A stretch of 64,000 nt of DNA. Source: Chitinophaga sp. Ak27 (lineage in GTDB: Bacteria; Bacteroidota; Bacteroidia; Chitinophagales; Chitinophagaceae). The notes under the pieces are model-generated. The model was given only the letters and a program-made list of their open reading frames with translations. It made no database searches and was not told the origin of the DNA. Position numbers and translations under genes: made by a program. Below are positions 8,674-17,146 of the stretch, one piece after another; position 1 is the first letter of the stretch; each line of letters starts with the position of its first letter. The stretch lies in assembly GCF_012726295.1 (NCBI RefSeq), contig NZ_JABAOB010000003.1, forward strand, positions 186,001 through 250,000. Reading direction: 5' to 3'.

Positions 8674-9030
8674 TCAGGCGTGGGCCTTTATTTTATGAAT
8701 AGCTTCCTGCTCGAAGGGAGGCAGCGAATTTACAATCAGCTCATATGCATTCTGCAGGAAGGTTTCCAGCTCAGATTCCGATAGCAGGTCTTCCTGGTTT
8801 AATTGTACCCAATGATACCGCGCCAGATGAGGTGCAGGCACTATTCCCGGCCGGGATATTAACTGATGAAACTGCGATTGACTGCACTTAAACGACACCC
8901 GGTGAGGAGGGTCGAGGGAAAGCATACAAAATAATTTCTCGCCTACGTAAAAGCGCAGCTCGTTGTCCCACTTTTTTTCAGTGATGACCGCCGGGAGAGA
9001 CCGGCACAAATCCAGGGTGTGATCAAACAT
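8674..9030 (-). CDS. MmcQ/YjbR family DNA-binding-like protein
   Basis: A 118-residue protein of the MmcQ/YjbR (CyaY-like fold) family. Recognisable parts are LCRSLPAVITEKKW, YVGEKLFCMLSL, VSFKCSQSQFHQLI and HLARYHWVQL. The family has a double-wing DNA-binding-like fold, but its function is poorly known. It is tail to tail with the TauE gene with no gap, so no terminator separates them and antisense overlap of the transcripts is likely. It appears to be a single-gene unit. Confidence 0.85.
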   Translation of the reverse strand: MFDHTLDLCRSLPAVITEKKWDNELRFYVGEKLFCMLSLDPPHRVSFKCSQSQFHQLISRPGIVPAPHLARYHWVQLNQEDLLSESELETFLQNAYELIVNSLPPFEQEAIHKIKAHA

Positions 9031-9403
9031 AACAGCAGGTTTTAAGAATATTATTTAAAGCCGTTTTTTTAGAACGACTAATACCGATAACAAAGCACGC
9101 ATTAACATATTAAAATATGACGTATGCGTGGTTAACATAACAACTAAGCTGTAAATAGTGATTGAAATTGCTTTTATAAAAATAGGAAATAAAACGCAAA
9201 ATACGGTGTTAAAAAGTATTGCCGTGGTTGCTGGGAATACCGGAACTGCTTCTCATACTGCATTCAGTACCAGTTATCCATGATTTATTAATCAAAATTT
9301 AATTGCCCCGGGAGCCGGTGTTAAATTCCCTTAGGCCTTAGCCTTTGTGCTTTGAGAAAGAAAAAAAGTATCTTGCCTCCTGGATTAATACCTTTTACAG
9401 CAC
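9031..9403. other. 373-bp AT-rich intergenic region between divergent genes
   Basis: Upstream region of both the YjbR gene (minus) and the YhcH gene (plus). No small gene, RNA or clear repeat was recognised. TTAGCCTTTGTGC at about 9334-9346 partly resembles a promoter -7 element for the YhcH gene, but its spacing is off by one base, so I do not call it. Confidence 0.4.
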
Positions 9404-9862
9404 ATGATACTGGACTTACTGTCGAATGCACCGCTTTATTACCGTTTAGGCGTTAAATTTATCAAGGCTTTTGAATTCCTGGCACAAACAGATCTGGCGG
9501 CACTTGAGAAAGGAAAATATGAGATAGATGGCAGCAATATTTTCGCGATCGTCAATGAATACGATACCGTAGATACGGCAACTGAACAGATGGAATCGCA
9601 CAAGCAATATATCGATGTCCAGTACATGGTATCTGGGTCGGAGCTGATAGGGCACGACTTCCTGAAAGATCAGCAGCCTTCCAAAGCATATGATGAGGCG
9701 GCAGACTACCAGTTGTTTGCGGAAGATCCTATGTTTTTCTCCAGGTTGGAGAAAGGCATGTTTGCTATTTTTTTCCCTACAGATTTACATATGCCTAATA
9801 TCAAGGTAAGTACACCTTCACCGGTGAAAAAAGTAGTAGTGAAGATAGCCGTTAACTTATAG
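9404..9862 (+). CDS. YhcH/YjgK/YiaL family protein (DUF386, cupin-like)
   Basis: A 152-residue cytoplasmic protein of the YhcH/YjgK/YiaL family, a cupin-like metal-binding fold. Typical family segments are ALEKGKYEIDGSNIFAIVNEY (about 34-54), ESHKQYIDVQYMVSGSE (His and Glu candidate metal ligands) and FFPTDLHMPNI (conserved HxP). Members accompany sialic acid, uronate and other sugar catabolic operons and are thought to act on sugar anomers or intermediates. Here it stands alone, before an ECF sigma gene 90 bp downstream, so its pathway cannot be inferred. Confidence 0.86.
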   Translation: MILDLLSNAPLYYRLGVKFIKAFEFLAQTDLAALEKGKYEIDGSNIFAIVNEYDTVDTATEQMESHKQYIDVQYMVSGSELIGHDFLKDQQPSKAYDEAADYQLFAEDPMFFSRLEKGMFAIFFPTDLHMPNIKVSTPSPVKKVVVKIAVNL

Positions 9863-9874
9863 TATATTGATGCC

Positions 9875-9904
9875 GGTATCCTGGTCGGCGGTGTTCAGGA
9901 TGCC
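9875..9904 (+). terminator. weak hairpin after the YhcH gene
   Basis: GGTATCCTG (9875-9883) pairs with CAGGATGCC (9896-9904), a nine-pair stem with one G-U and a 12-base loop. There is no T-run, so it may be a weak terminator or processing site before the sigma factor gene. Confidence 0.3.
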
Positions 9905-9951
9905 CGTAATGCACACGACCTCGTTTTCCACTTATGAAATAGCAGTGACCG

Positions 9952-10590
9952 ATGAACAGTGATCGACCAACACCATCTCCGGAACAAATTCCAGCCGATT
10001 TGCCGGCAGCCGATGCGGCTGCGAATGCGTTGCTGTGGAGTCGTATAAGGGATAGCCAGCAGGAAGCGCTGGTACTGCTATATGAGCGGTTGTATTTTTA
10101 CCTGGTTAATTACGGCATCCGCATCTGTGGTGATATAGAAATTACGAAAGATGCCATTAATGACCTGTTTCTCGAAATCTGGGATCAGCGCTATCGGCAG
10201 CCGGAAGTGGCCAATGTAAAATCCTATTTACTCACTTGGTTGCGCCGTCGCATTTTTGCAGATATCCGCCATAGTAAAAAAACAACCGAGGCGGCCGGCG
10301 CCTGGTCAGATACGGCTACCCCACATGAATTATCGTATGAAGAATGTATTGTGGCCATCCAGACCTCCGATGAAATAAAGCAAAAAATCAGGCGCGCCAT
10401 GGCAGCACTCACGCCCCGGCAAAAAGAACTGATTCAGCTCCGATACTTCGATGGCCTTAGCATGGAGGAAGTGAGCCAACGTACCGGCATTAGTACCAAA
10501 ACCGCCTATAATACCCTGGGCAGCGCCCTGAAATGCCTGTCAGCAGAACTTTCCTTCCTGGTGATTTTGCTCTGGCTGCTTAGTAAATAG
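9952..10590 (+). CDS. ECF RNA polymerase sigma factor (SusC/D locus 1)
   Basis: A 212-residue FecI-like sigma-70 factor. Region 2 spans about 35-100 (EALVLLYERLYFYLVNYG, then AINDLFLEIWDQR and KSYLLTWLRRRIF). Region 4 spans about 145-200 (LTPRQKELIQLRYFDGLSMEEVSQ, with the helix-turn-helix RTGISTKTAYN). A low-complexity N-terminal extension of about 30 residues precedes region 2, and the C-terminus is strongly hydrophobic (LVILLWLL). It is followed by FecR, then SusC with an STN domain, then SusD, the standard outer-membrane-to-sigma signalling layout. It should switch on the downstream susCD genes when the transporter is loaded. Confidence 0.9.
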   Translation: MNSDRPTPSPEQIPADLPAADAAANALLWSRIRDSQQEALVLLYERLYFYLVNYGIRICGDIEITKDAINDLFLEIWDQRYRQPEVANVKSYLLTWLRRRIFADIRHSKKTTEAAGAWSDTATPHELSYEECIVAIQTSDEIKQKIRRAMAALTPRQKELIQLRYFDGLSMEEVSQRTGISTKTAYNTLGSALKCLSAELSFLVILLWLLSK

Positions 10591-10697
10591 CCTTTTTCCC
10601 CGTGTTCTTTTCTCTCTCAAAAAAAAATTAAAAAAAAGTTGGCTTTTTCTTGGGAATAAATCACCATTTCTTACACTAGTTATTACTAACAGTAACA

Positions 10698-11903
10698 ATG
10701 AACCATCAATTTAATGTTGCCGAAGACTTTCTGTTGGATGATTCTTTCCTTCGTTTCTGCATCGGGATTAATGAAAACGATGTAGCATATTGGGAAAAAT
10801 GGATCTCCGAAAACCCGGACAAACGCCCCGTGTTTGACCGGGCATGCAGGATGTTTGCTATTATCAATGGGCAACAGGGGAAGTTAGATGTAGAAGTGAA
10901 CAAGTTCAGGACCCTGTTGCAACAGCATATCGACACTACTGCCTCCAAGGCGGCTCCTAACTCTTCCATCCGTTATATGACCCGCTGGCGCGCTGCTGCA
11001 GCCATTTTATTGCTGGCAGCAGGAAGCGCAGCGTGGTTTTACTACAGTGGTAAAAAAACGGCTGCCTCCAAGTCTGCCGCCATCGCACAAAATGATGTGC
11101 TGCCGGGAGGTGCCAAAGCCAGCCTGGTACTGGGAGACGGTACTGCCGTGTTGCTCGACTCCCTGAAGGAACAGGGACTGAAGGAAAAAGATGGTACCCG
11201 GATCGGCAATAACAACGGAAAGCTCGTATACGATGTATCCGGTACTTCCGGCGACAAGGTCACTTTCAATACCCTGTCGACCCCCCGTGGCGGCGAATAC
11301 CAGCTGGTATTGCCCGATGGGTCAAAAGTATGGCTGAACGCCGCTTCTTCCCTTCGCTTTCCTACCCGGTTTACAGGCGCCGACAGAACCGTGGTGCTCA
11401 CAGGAGAAGCCTACTTTGAAGTAGCAGCCAATGCAACGCAACCCTTTCATATTCAATTAAATAATGGGCTGAAGATAGCAGTATTGGGCACCGTCTTTAA
11501 TGTAATGGCCTACGACGACGAAAAAACAGTAAACACCACGCTGGTAAGCGGAAAAGTAAAAGTAAACCAGCAAAATGGTAACAGTGTATTGCTCCAGCCA
11601 TCAGAACAGGCAGTACTCACCAAAAACAACCAGCAACTCCAGGTCAGCGAAGCAGATATAGATAAAGCGATATCATGGAAAATGGGAACGTTCGAATTTG
11701 ATGATGATGATTTAGCATCCGTTATGAGACAGCTGTCGCGCTGGTACGATGTGAATGTAAAATTTACCGGGCCGGTACCGGATAAGCATTATACCGGGTC
11801 AATACGTAAACAGGCCACGTTATCCCAGGCATTACAAATTTTAAAAACTGCCGGGGTACAATTTAACATTGAAGGAAAACAAATCATCGTTGAAGTAAAA
11901 TAA
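10698..11903 (+). CDS. FecR family anti-sigma factor (locus 1)
   Basis: A 401-residue inner-membrane anti-sigma factor. The cytoplasmic N-terminal part (1-93) should hold the ECF sigma factor. A single membrane helix lies at about 95-113 (WRAAAAILLLAAGSAAWF). The periplasmic FecR domain contains the typical LNTPRGGEYQL-like segment (NTLSTPRGGEYQLVLPDGSK), VWLNAASSLRFP and LTGEAYFEVA. The C-terminal part resembles an STN-like fold (LASVMRQLSRWYDVNVKF). The STN domain of the downstream SusC is its expected partner. It follows the sigma gene by 107 bp, a gap holding a long A-rich tract. Confidence 0.92.
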   Translation: MNHQFNVAEDFLLDDSFLRFCIGINENDVAYWEKWISENPDKRPVFDRACRMFAIINGQQGKLDVEVNKFRTLLQQHIDTTASKAAPNSSIRYMTRWRAAAAILLLAAGSAAWFYYSGKKTAASKSAAIAQNDVLPGGAKASLVLGDGTAVLLDSLKEQGLKEKDGTRIGNNNGKLVYDVSGTSGDKVTFNTLSTPRGGEYQLVLPDGSKVWLNAASSLRFPTRFTGADRTVVLTGEAYFEVAANATQPFHIQLNNGLKIAVLGTVFNVMAYDDEKTVNTTLVSGKVKVNQQNGNSVLLQPSEQAVLTKNNQQLQVSEADIDKAISWKMGTFEFDDDDLASVMRQLSRWYDVNVKFTGPVPDKHYTGSIRKQATLSQALQILKTAGVQFNIEGKQIIVEVK

Positions 11904-11946
11904 TAGCACAATTTAAGGATGTAACAACCAAGATCGTCGTGTAATA

Positions 11947-14900
11947 ATGCAACAAACAAAAAACCGGAAACGCGGCAACGTTCCCGGTCGGATTGTTTGG
12001 CGGGCGCTTACACGCTTATTTGACCTAAACAGCAACGCTCACCTAAAACTTAACAAATCTATGCTATTTAGACATGTTGGCAAACACCCCGGAAATTCGG
12101 TGTTCGCGCAAATGCTGAAAGTTATGAAACTAGCTGCTTTTTTGCTGCTGGTACTGGCTATGCAGGTAAGTGCAACCGGTTACTCGCAAAAACTAACCCT
12201 TAACATGCGCAACGTGTCGCTGTCTAAGGTGTTTAAGGAAATCCGGAAACAAACCGGGTATACCTTCTTTTATAATACAGAAATGCTGGAACAGACCGAC
12301 AAGGTATCTGTGGCAGTGGTGCAGGCTGATCTGGAGTATGTATTGGGCAAGTGTTTGCTCAATAAGAAGCTCAATTACAGCATCGTCGACAACACCATCA
12401 TTCTTTCTGTAAAACCTACCCCGCAAACGGAGGAAGTGATCCCGCCGGTAGCTAATATCTCCGTGTTCGGTAAAATCACAGATGCCACCACCCACGAACC
12501 ACTCAGCGGCGCTTCCGTAAAGCTGAAAGGCACCACTAAAGGCGTCAGCTCCGATGGTAAAGGTAACTATACCCTGCAACTGCCCGACAATGGCGGTGTG
12601 CTGGTAGTCACCTATATCGGGTATGAGCCGGTGGAAAAGACGGTGACCGCTGCGGGTCAGCTGGATATTGCCCTGAAACCCAAGGCGGTACAAACAGAAG
12701 AACTGGTAGTAGTAGGTTATGGAACCCAGAAAAGAAAAGATGTTACCGGCGCCGTATCTTCTGTAAGAGTAAGCAACATCAGCGCCAATGTATCCAAAAA
12801 TATCAGTTCTGCGATCCAGGGCCGTGTCGCCGGCGTTTCAGTAGAATCTTCCAGCGGTGCCCCCGGTGCCGGCATGATCATTACCATCCGTGGTATGAGC
12901 ACCTTGGGTAACAATACCCCCCTCTATATTGTAGACGGCGTGTTTGTAAGCAATATCGATGGTGTAAGCCCCAATGATGTAGAATCTATCGAAATCCTGA
13001 AAGACGCAGCTACCGCCAGTATCTACGGCTCCCGCGCAGCCAACGGCGTAGTGATCATCACTACCAAAGGTGGTCGCAAGGAAACTGCCCCCAAACTGAG
13101 CATTGATACCTGGTTCGGTGTTCAATCTATACCTAAGAGAATGGATTTACTCAATGGCCAGCAGTGGACTGACCTGATGAGCAAATATGTAACCGGTATC
13201 CCCGCTTATGCCGGCGTGAACACCAACTGGCAGGATGCGATCTTCAGACAGGGCCTGCTCACCCGCACCAACGTGAACTTCAGCGGTGGTTCCCAGAACT
13301 TTACCTACGACTTATCCGGTGGCTACCTGAAAGAAGACGGTACTATTATCCACACCAATTATAATGCAGCTAACTTCAGGATAAAAACCGAGTACGATAA
13401 AGGCAGGTTCAGGGTAGGCGAAACCGTTATGATTAAAAGAGGCAATACCCTTACCAATCCCGGCGGTGGCGACCAGGTGCACAGTATCGTTGGTAGCTCC
13501 CTCATGATGCCGGCTACCGTACCTGTATATGATCCTACCCAACCGCTGGGTGGATACGGAAGAAGGCCCACATTCATGAAGAATTTGTCGAATCCTGTAG
13601 CACGTCTTGAAAACATAGAAAATACGTCAAAAGAACTTTCCATTCTTGCCAATGCTTTTGCCGAAGTAAAGCTGATAGAAGGCTTGAAATATAAATTCAA
13701 TGTGGGCTTAACCCAGACTCAGACAGATGGTCGCGTTTATACTGGCGTCTTTGACGATGGCAACTCTGCTAATCCGTTACCGGACCTGTCACAATCCACT
13801 GGTACTGCCAATTCCTGGTTAGTGGAAAATACGCTGAACTACAATAAAAAGCTGGGCAAACATAATTTTGATGTATTGCTGGGTTATAGTGCCCAGAAAA
13901 ATATCTATTCCGGGTTTAGTGCCTCCCGCAACGATTTGCCGATAGGTACCTATACCATGGATGCAGGACTGGCCGGATCTCAGAAGAATGGGGGAGATGC
14001 AAATAGCAGTAGTTTGGTTTCCCGTTTTGGCCGGGTCACTTACTCCTACGATTCCCGGTACCTGTTTTCCGCCTCCATCAGAAGAGATGGTTCTTCCCGC
14101 TTTGCACAGGGTTACCAATATGGTTCTTTCCCTTCCGTATCATTGGGCTGGAACCTGCATAATGAGCAATTCTTCTCTTCCCTCACCAACGTGATCAATA
14201 CCTTTAAACTGCGTGGTAGCTGGGGTGGATTGGGTAACCAGGAAATTGGTAACTATCTCACGCAAAATAGTATTACCAGTGGTCTTAACTATGTACAGGG
14301 CGGTGTATTATGGCCTGGTGCTACTGCCAGCGCCTATGCTTCACCAATAGACCTGTCATGGGAAGAAACCAAAATCACCAACGTAGGCGTGGATGCAGGT
14401 TTTCTCAATAATAAGCTGTTTGTAATTTTCGATGTATTCAACAAGAAAACAACGGGTGTATTGCTGAGCGTACCATTCCCACCATCTGTAGGTAAAACAG
14501 GTTCGCCTACCCTCAATGCCGGTGAAATCCAGAACAAAGGGTTTGATCTGTCCCTGGAATACAACGACAGAGCAGGTGAAGTAGGTTACCGTCTTGGTTT
14601 TAATATCTCCCATACCGCCAATAAAATGACGGCTATCAGCGTGGGCTCCGGCCGCCAGGAATTTGGCGGAATTTCCAGGGCAAAAGTAGGATATCCTATT
14701 GGCGCCTTCTTCCTGGTAAAAACGGATGGCATCTTCAACTCTAAAGAAGAAGTGGCTGCACATAGCAAAAATGGTACTCCCATCCAACCTAATGCACAAC
14801 CTGGCGATATCCGTTATGTAGATTATAACAATGATGGTATCATCGATAACCAGGATGAGCAATACCTGGGTAGCCCTTTCCCTAAAGTGAATATGGGCCT

Positions 14901-15378
14901 GTCCGCGAACCTCAATTGGAGAGGCTTCGACCTGGGCCTGTTCCTGGAAGCGGTAACCGGCAATAAAATTTACAATGCCCGCAGAAAGTGGATGGAAAAG
15001 ATGAATGAGGTGACTAACTTTTCTACCGATGTATTAAATGCCTGGACGCCTGAAAATCATTCTAACTTCCCTCGTTTTACTTTATCCGATCCAAATAACA
15101 ACAACCGCGATAACAGCGACAGATGGCTGGAAGACGGTTCCTACCTGCGTCTCAAACGCGTAGAACTGGGATACAATATTCCTAAATCACTGATGAACAG
15201 ATGGGGTATCGACAAAGTAAGAGTATATGCTTCCGGCGAAAACCTGTTTACTATTACTAAGTACAAAGGCTACAACCCGGATATCGGCGGAGCTGCACTG
15301 TCAAGAGGTATGGACAACTCCTGGGATGTATATCCACTATCCCGCACAGTACTGGTTGGATTGAATCTTACTTTTTAA
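11947..15378 (+). CDS. SusC/RagA TonB-linked outer membrane protein with STN domain (locus 1)
   Basis: A 1143-residue TonB-dependent transporter that forms a lidded pore with the SusD lipoprotein coded next. Domains: signal peptide ending ATGYSQ, STN signalling domain at about 84-145, carboxypeptidase-regulatory beta-sandwich at about 172-243, then plug (VVVGYGTQKRKDVTGAV at about 255-271; the ESIEILKDAATASIYGSRAA segment) and a 22-strand barrel ending in LVGLNLTF. The listed ATG gives a 59-residue basic extension. The ATG at 12124 (MKLAAFLLLVLAMQ) gives a normal signal peptide and may be the true start. The STN domain fits control by the upstream FecR/sigma pair. Confidence 0.93.
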   Translation: MQQTKNRKRGNVPGRIVWRALTRLFDLNSNAHLKLNKSMLFRHVGKHPGNSVFAQMLKVMKLAAFLLLVLAMQVSATGYSQKLTLNMRNVSLSKVFKEIRKQTGYTFFYNTEMLEQTDKVSVAVVQADLEYVLGKCLLNKKLNYSIVDNTIILSVKPTPQTEEVIPPVANISVFGKITDATTHEPLSGASVKLKGTTKGVSSDGKGNYTLQLPDNGGVLVVTYIGYEPVEKTVTAAGQLDIALKPKAVQTEELVVVGYGTQKRKDVTGAVSSVRVSNISANVSKNISSAIQGRVAGVSVESSSGAPGAGMIITIRGMSTLGNNTPLYIVDGVFVSNIDGVSPNDVESIEILKDAATASIYGSRAANGVVIITTKGGRKETAPKLSIDTWFGVQSIPKRMDLLNGQQWTDLMSKYVTGIPAYAGVNTNWQDAIFRQGLLTRTNVNFSGGSQNFTYDLSGGYLKEDGTIIHTNYNAANFRIKTEYDKGRFRVGETVMIKRGNTLTNPGGGDQVHSIVGSSLMMPATVPVYDPTQPLGGYGRRPTFMKNLSNPVARLENIENTSKELSILANAFAEVKLIEGLKYKFNVGLTQTQTDGRVYTGVFDDGNSANPLPDLSQSTGTANSWLVENTLNYNKKLGKHNFDVLLGYSAQKNIYSGFSASRNDLPIGTYTMDAGLAGSQKNGGDANSSSLVSRFGRVTYSYDSRYLFSASIRRDGSSRFAQGYQYGSFPSVSLGWNLHNEQFFSSLTNVINTFKLRGSWGGLGNQEIGNYLTQNSITSGLNYVQGGVLWPGATASAYASPIDLSWEETKITNVGVDAGFLNNKLFVIFDVFNKKTTGVLLSVPFPPSVGKTGSPTLNAGEIQNKGFDLSLEYNDRAGEVGYRLGFNISHTANKMTAISVGSGRQEFGGISRAKVGYPIGAFFLVKTDGIFNSKEEVAAHSKNGTPIQPNAQPGDIRYVDYNNDGIIDNQDEQYLGSPFPKVNMGLSANLNWRGFDLGLFLEAVTGNKIYNARRKWMEKMNEVTNFSTDVLNAWTPENHSNFPRFTLSDPNNNNRDNSDRWLEDGSYLRLKRVELGYNIPKSLMNRWGIDKVRVYASGENLFTITKYKGYNPDIGGAALSRGMDNSWDVYPLSRTVLVGLNLTF

Positions 15379-15398
15379 TCGTTTAATGGCTTTGCAAC

Positions 15399-17039
15399 AT
15401 GAAGAAATCATTTAAATATATAGGAGCACTCGCTTTGGTATTGGCTACTGCAGCGGGATGTAACGAGAAAAACTTCCTTAAACAAACAGATCCCAACAAA
15501 ATCACAGATGCTACTTTCTGGAAAGACGAATCCAGTGTAAGCCAGGCACTGGCAGCTACCTATAGTCCGCTGCGTTCTTCGCTCTACGGCTACTGGGGTT
15601 CTTTCCTCGGTATTCAGGATATCAATGCACTGGGCGATGATGTGTTTACCCTGCCGGGAGAGGAACCAGGTACCTGGGCAGTAGCTACTTTTGCTAACGA
15701 TGAAAACAATGGTGACCTGAGCAGCATTTTCGGTAGCCTCTATCAGTGTATTCATCGTTCCAACCTGCTGATAGCCAAGATTGGCGGCGTAAACATGGAT
15801 GCTAATAAAAAGACCCTTTATATCGCAGAAGCGAAGTTCCTCCGCGGCTTGTCTTACTATCTGCTGGCTTCCAACTGGGGCGGTGTACCCGTGAGAACTA
15901 CGCCATTGGAAACAACAGATGGTTATGATACTCCTTGCAGTTCCAAAGCAGATGTATGGAAACAGGTGATAGCCGATTTCTCTGATGCGATCCCCGGACT
16001 CCCGGTTACACGTGATCCCAAAGAACAGGGAAGGGTAACCAGCGGCGCAGCCGTAGCTTACCTCGGTAAGGCATACATGTTCACCGAAGATTATACCAAG
16101 GCCGAAGCTACTTTCGACATACTTACCAAAGCGCCGTATAACTACGACCTCGTGGCCAATTACGAAGATAACTTCACCGATAAGAATGAGTACAACGTAG
16201 AATCCGTTTTTGAATGGACCTTTGCTCCTATTGGTGATCAATACGGTGCCTGGAATACGGAAACACCCAACTCACCGATGTATAACTACCTGCCACAGTT
16301 CATTGGACCTCCCGCAGGTGGTGGATGGTTTAAATATGTACCATCCAATTACCTGGTGAATGAGTTCCTGAAAGAAACCCGTCCTGCCGGTTCCGACACC
16401 AAGTTCGATAAAAGGATGTACGCTTCCCTGATGTGGAAACGTTCCTCCCTCGGTGAAAGTGATACTACCTGGTATGATGGTAAAACTTTTGAACAACTGT
16501 GGAACTCTGCCCTGTCAAAAACAGTGCGCCTGTACCCGGATACACAGCTGGATACTGTTACCCATGGCCGTTTCCTGATTAAAAAAGGAACCAGCGCCTG
16601 GCGTAATGTGGCCAATGCTGATAACTACTGGGGACCTACTCCTTCTACCGCCAATTACCGCGTATTGCGCTTTGCAGAGGTATTGTTGCTGCGTGCAGAA
16701 GCGGCTGCCCAAAATGGCAACAATGGCAAAGCGCTTACTGATATCAACCGGATTCGCCAGCGAGCTGGTCTGAAAGATAAGACGGTAGCAGATTTGCCAG
16801 GTAAGGATCAACTGCTTGCTGAAATTGATCACCAGAAATTACTGGAGTTATTCTTTGAGCAGAACCGCGTATATGACCTGAGAAGATGGAATAAATCTGC
16901 AGGTACCTTATCTGCAATTTTAAAGACCAGGCAGAAACAGGGCGCCAACGTATTCCAGGCAAAACACTATGTTTTCCCAATACCAGCCAGCGAACTGAAA
17001 TCAAATCCTAAGGCAACACAGAACGATCTTTGGAAATAA
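15399..17039 (+). CDS. SusD/RagB nutrient-binding lipoprotein (locus 1)
   Basis: A 546-residue surface lipoprotein that caps the SusC transporter. The lipobox ATAAGC puts the lipidated cysteine at C21. The SusD fold is visible from the N-terminal NFLKQTDPNKITDATFW, tetratricopeptide-like helices (AEAKFLRGLSYYLLASNWG; GAAVAYLGKAYMFTEDY) and the conserved C-terminal pattern RFAEVLLLRAEAAAQNG ... FFEQNRVYDLRRW ... YVFPIPASEL. It starts 20 bp after susC, so the pair is co-transcribed. No glycoside hydrolase or peptidase follows in the operon, so the substrate cannot be guessed. Confidence 0.94.
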   Translation: MKKSFKYIGALALVLATAAGCNEKNFLKQTDPNKITDATFWKDESSVSQALAATYSPLRSSLYGYWGSFLGIQDINALGDDVFTLPGEEPGTWAVATFANDENNGDLSSIFGSLYQCIHRSNLLIAKIGGVNMDANKKTLYIAEAKFLRGLSYYLLASNWGGVPVRTTPLETTDGYDTPCSSKADVWKQVIADFSDAIPGLPVTRDPKEQGRVTSGAAVAYLGKAYMFTEDYTKAEATFDILTKAPYNYDLVANYEDNFTDKNEYNVESVFEWTFAPIGDQYGAWNTETPNSPMYNYLPQFIGPPAGGGWFKYVPSNYLVNEFLKETRPAGSDTKFDKRMYASLMWKRSSLGESDTTWYDGKTFEQLWNSALSKTVRLYPDTQLDTVTHGRFLIKKGTSAWRNVANADNYWGPTPSTANYRVLRFAEVLLLRAEAAAQNGNNGKALTDINRIRQRAGLKDKTVADLPGKDQLLAEIDHQKLLELFFEQNRVYDLRRWNKSAGTLSAILKTRQKQGANVFQAKHYVFPIPASELKSNPKATQNDLWK

Positions 17040-17080
17040 TATTCGCTATCGGGCCCTTGGTAAAAAGGGACCGATGGTAT

Positions 17081-17142
17081 GTACCTCAATAATAAGAAAG
17101 CATCGTGCCGGTCGGCGCGATGCTTTCTTATTATTGAGGTAC
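17081..17142. terminator. very long near-perfect hairpin, bidirectional terminator
   Basis: Twenty-five perfectly paired bases (17081-17105 with 17118-17142, outer ends GTACCTCAATAATAAG / CTTATTATTGAGGTAC), extended inward by a G-U and GCCG/CGGC to about 30 pairs around a GT turn. It sits between convergent susD (plus) and the esterase gene (minus), whose stop is only 5 bases away. This is far longer than needed for simple termination. Confidence 0.7.
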
Positions 17143-17146
17143 ACCG

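Noticed and set aside
9031..9403. Possible small gene or RNA in the AT-rich gap
   Set aside because: No frame with a plausible start and composition, and no stable stem with a terminator was found.
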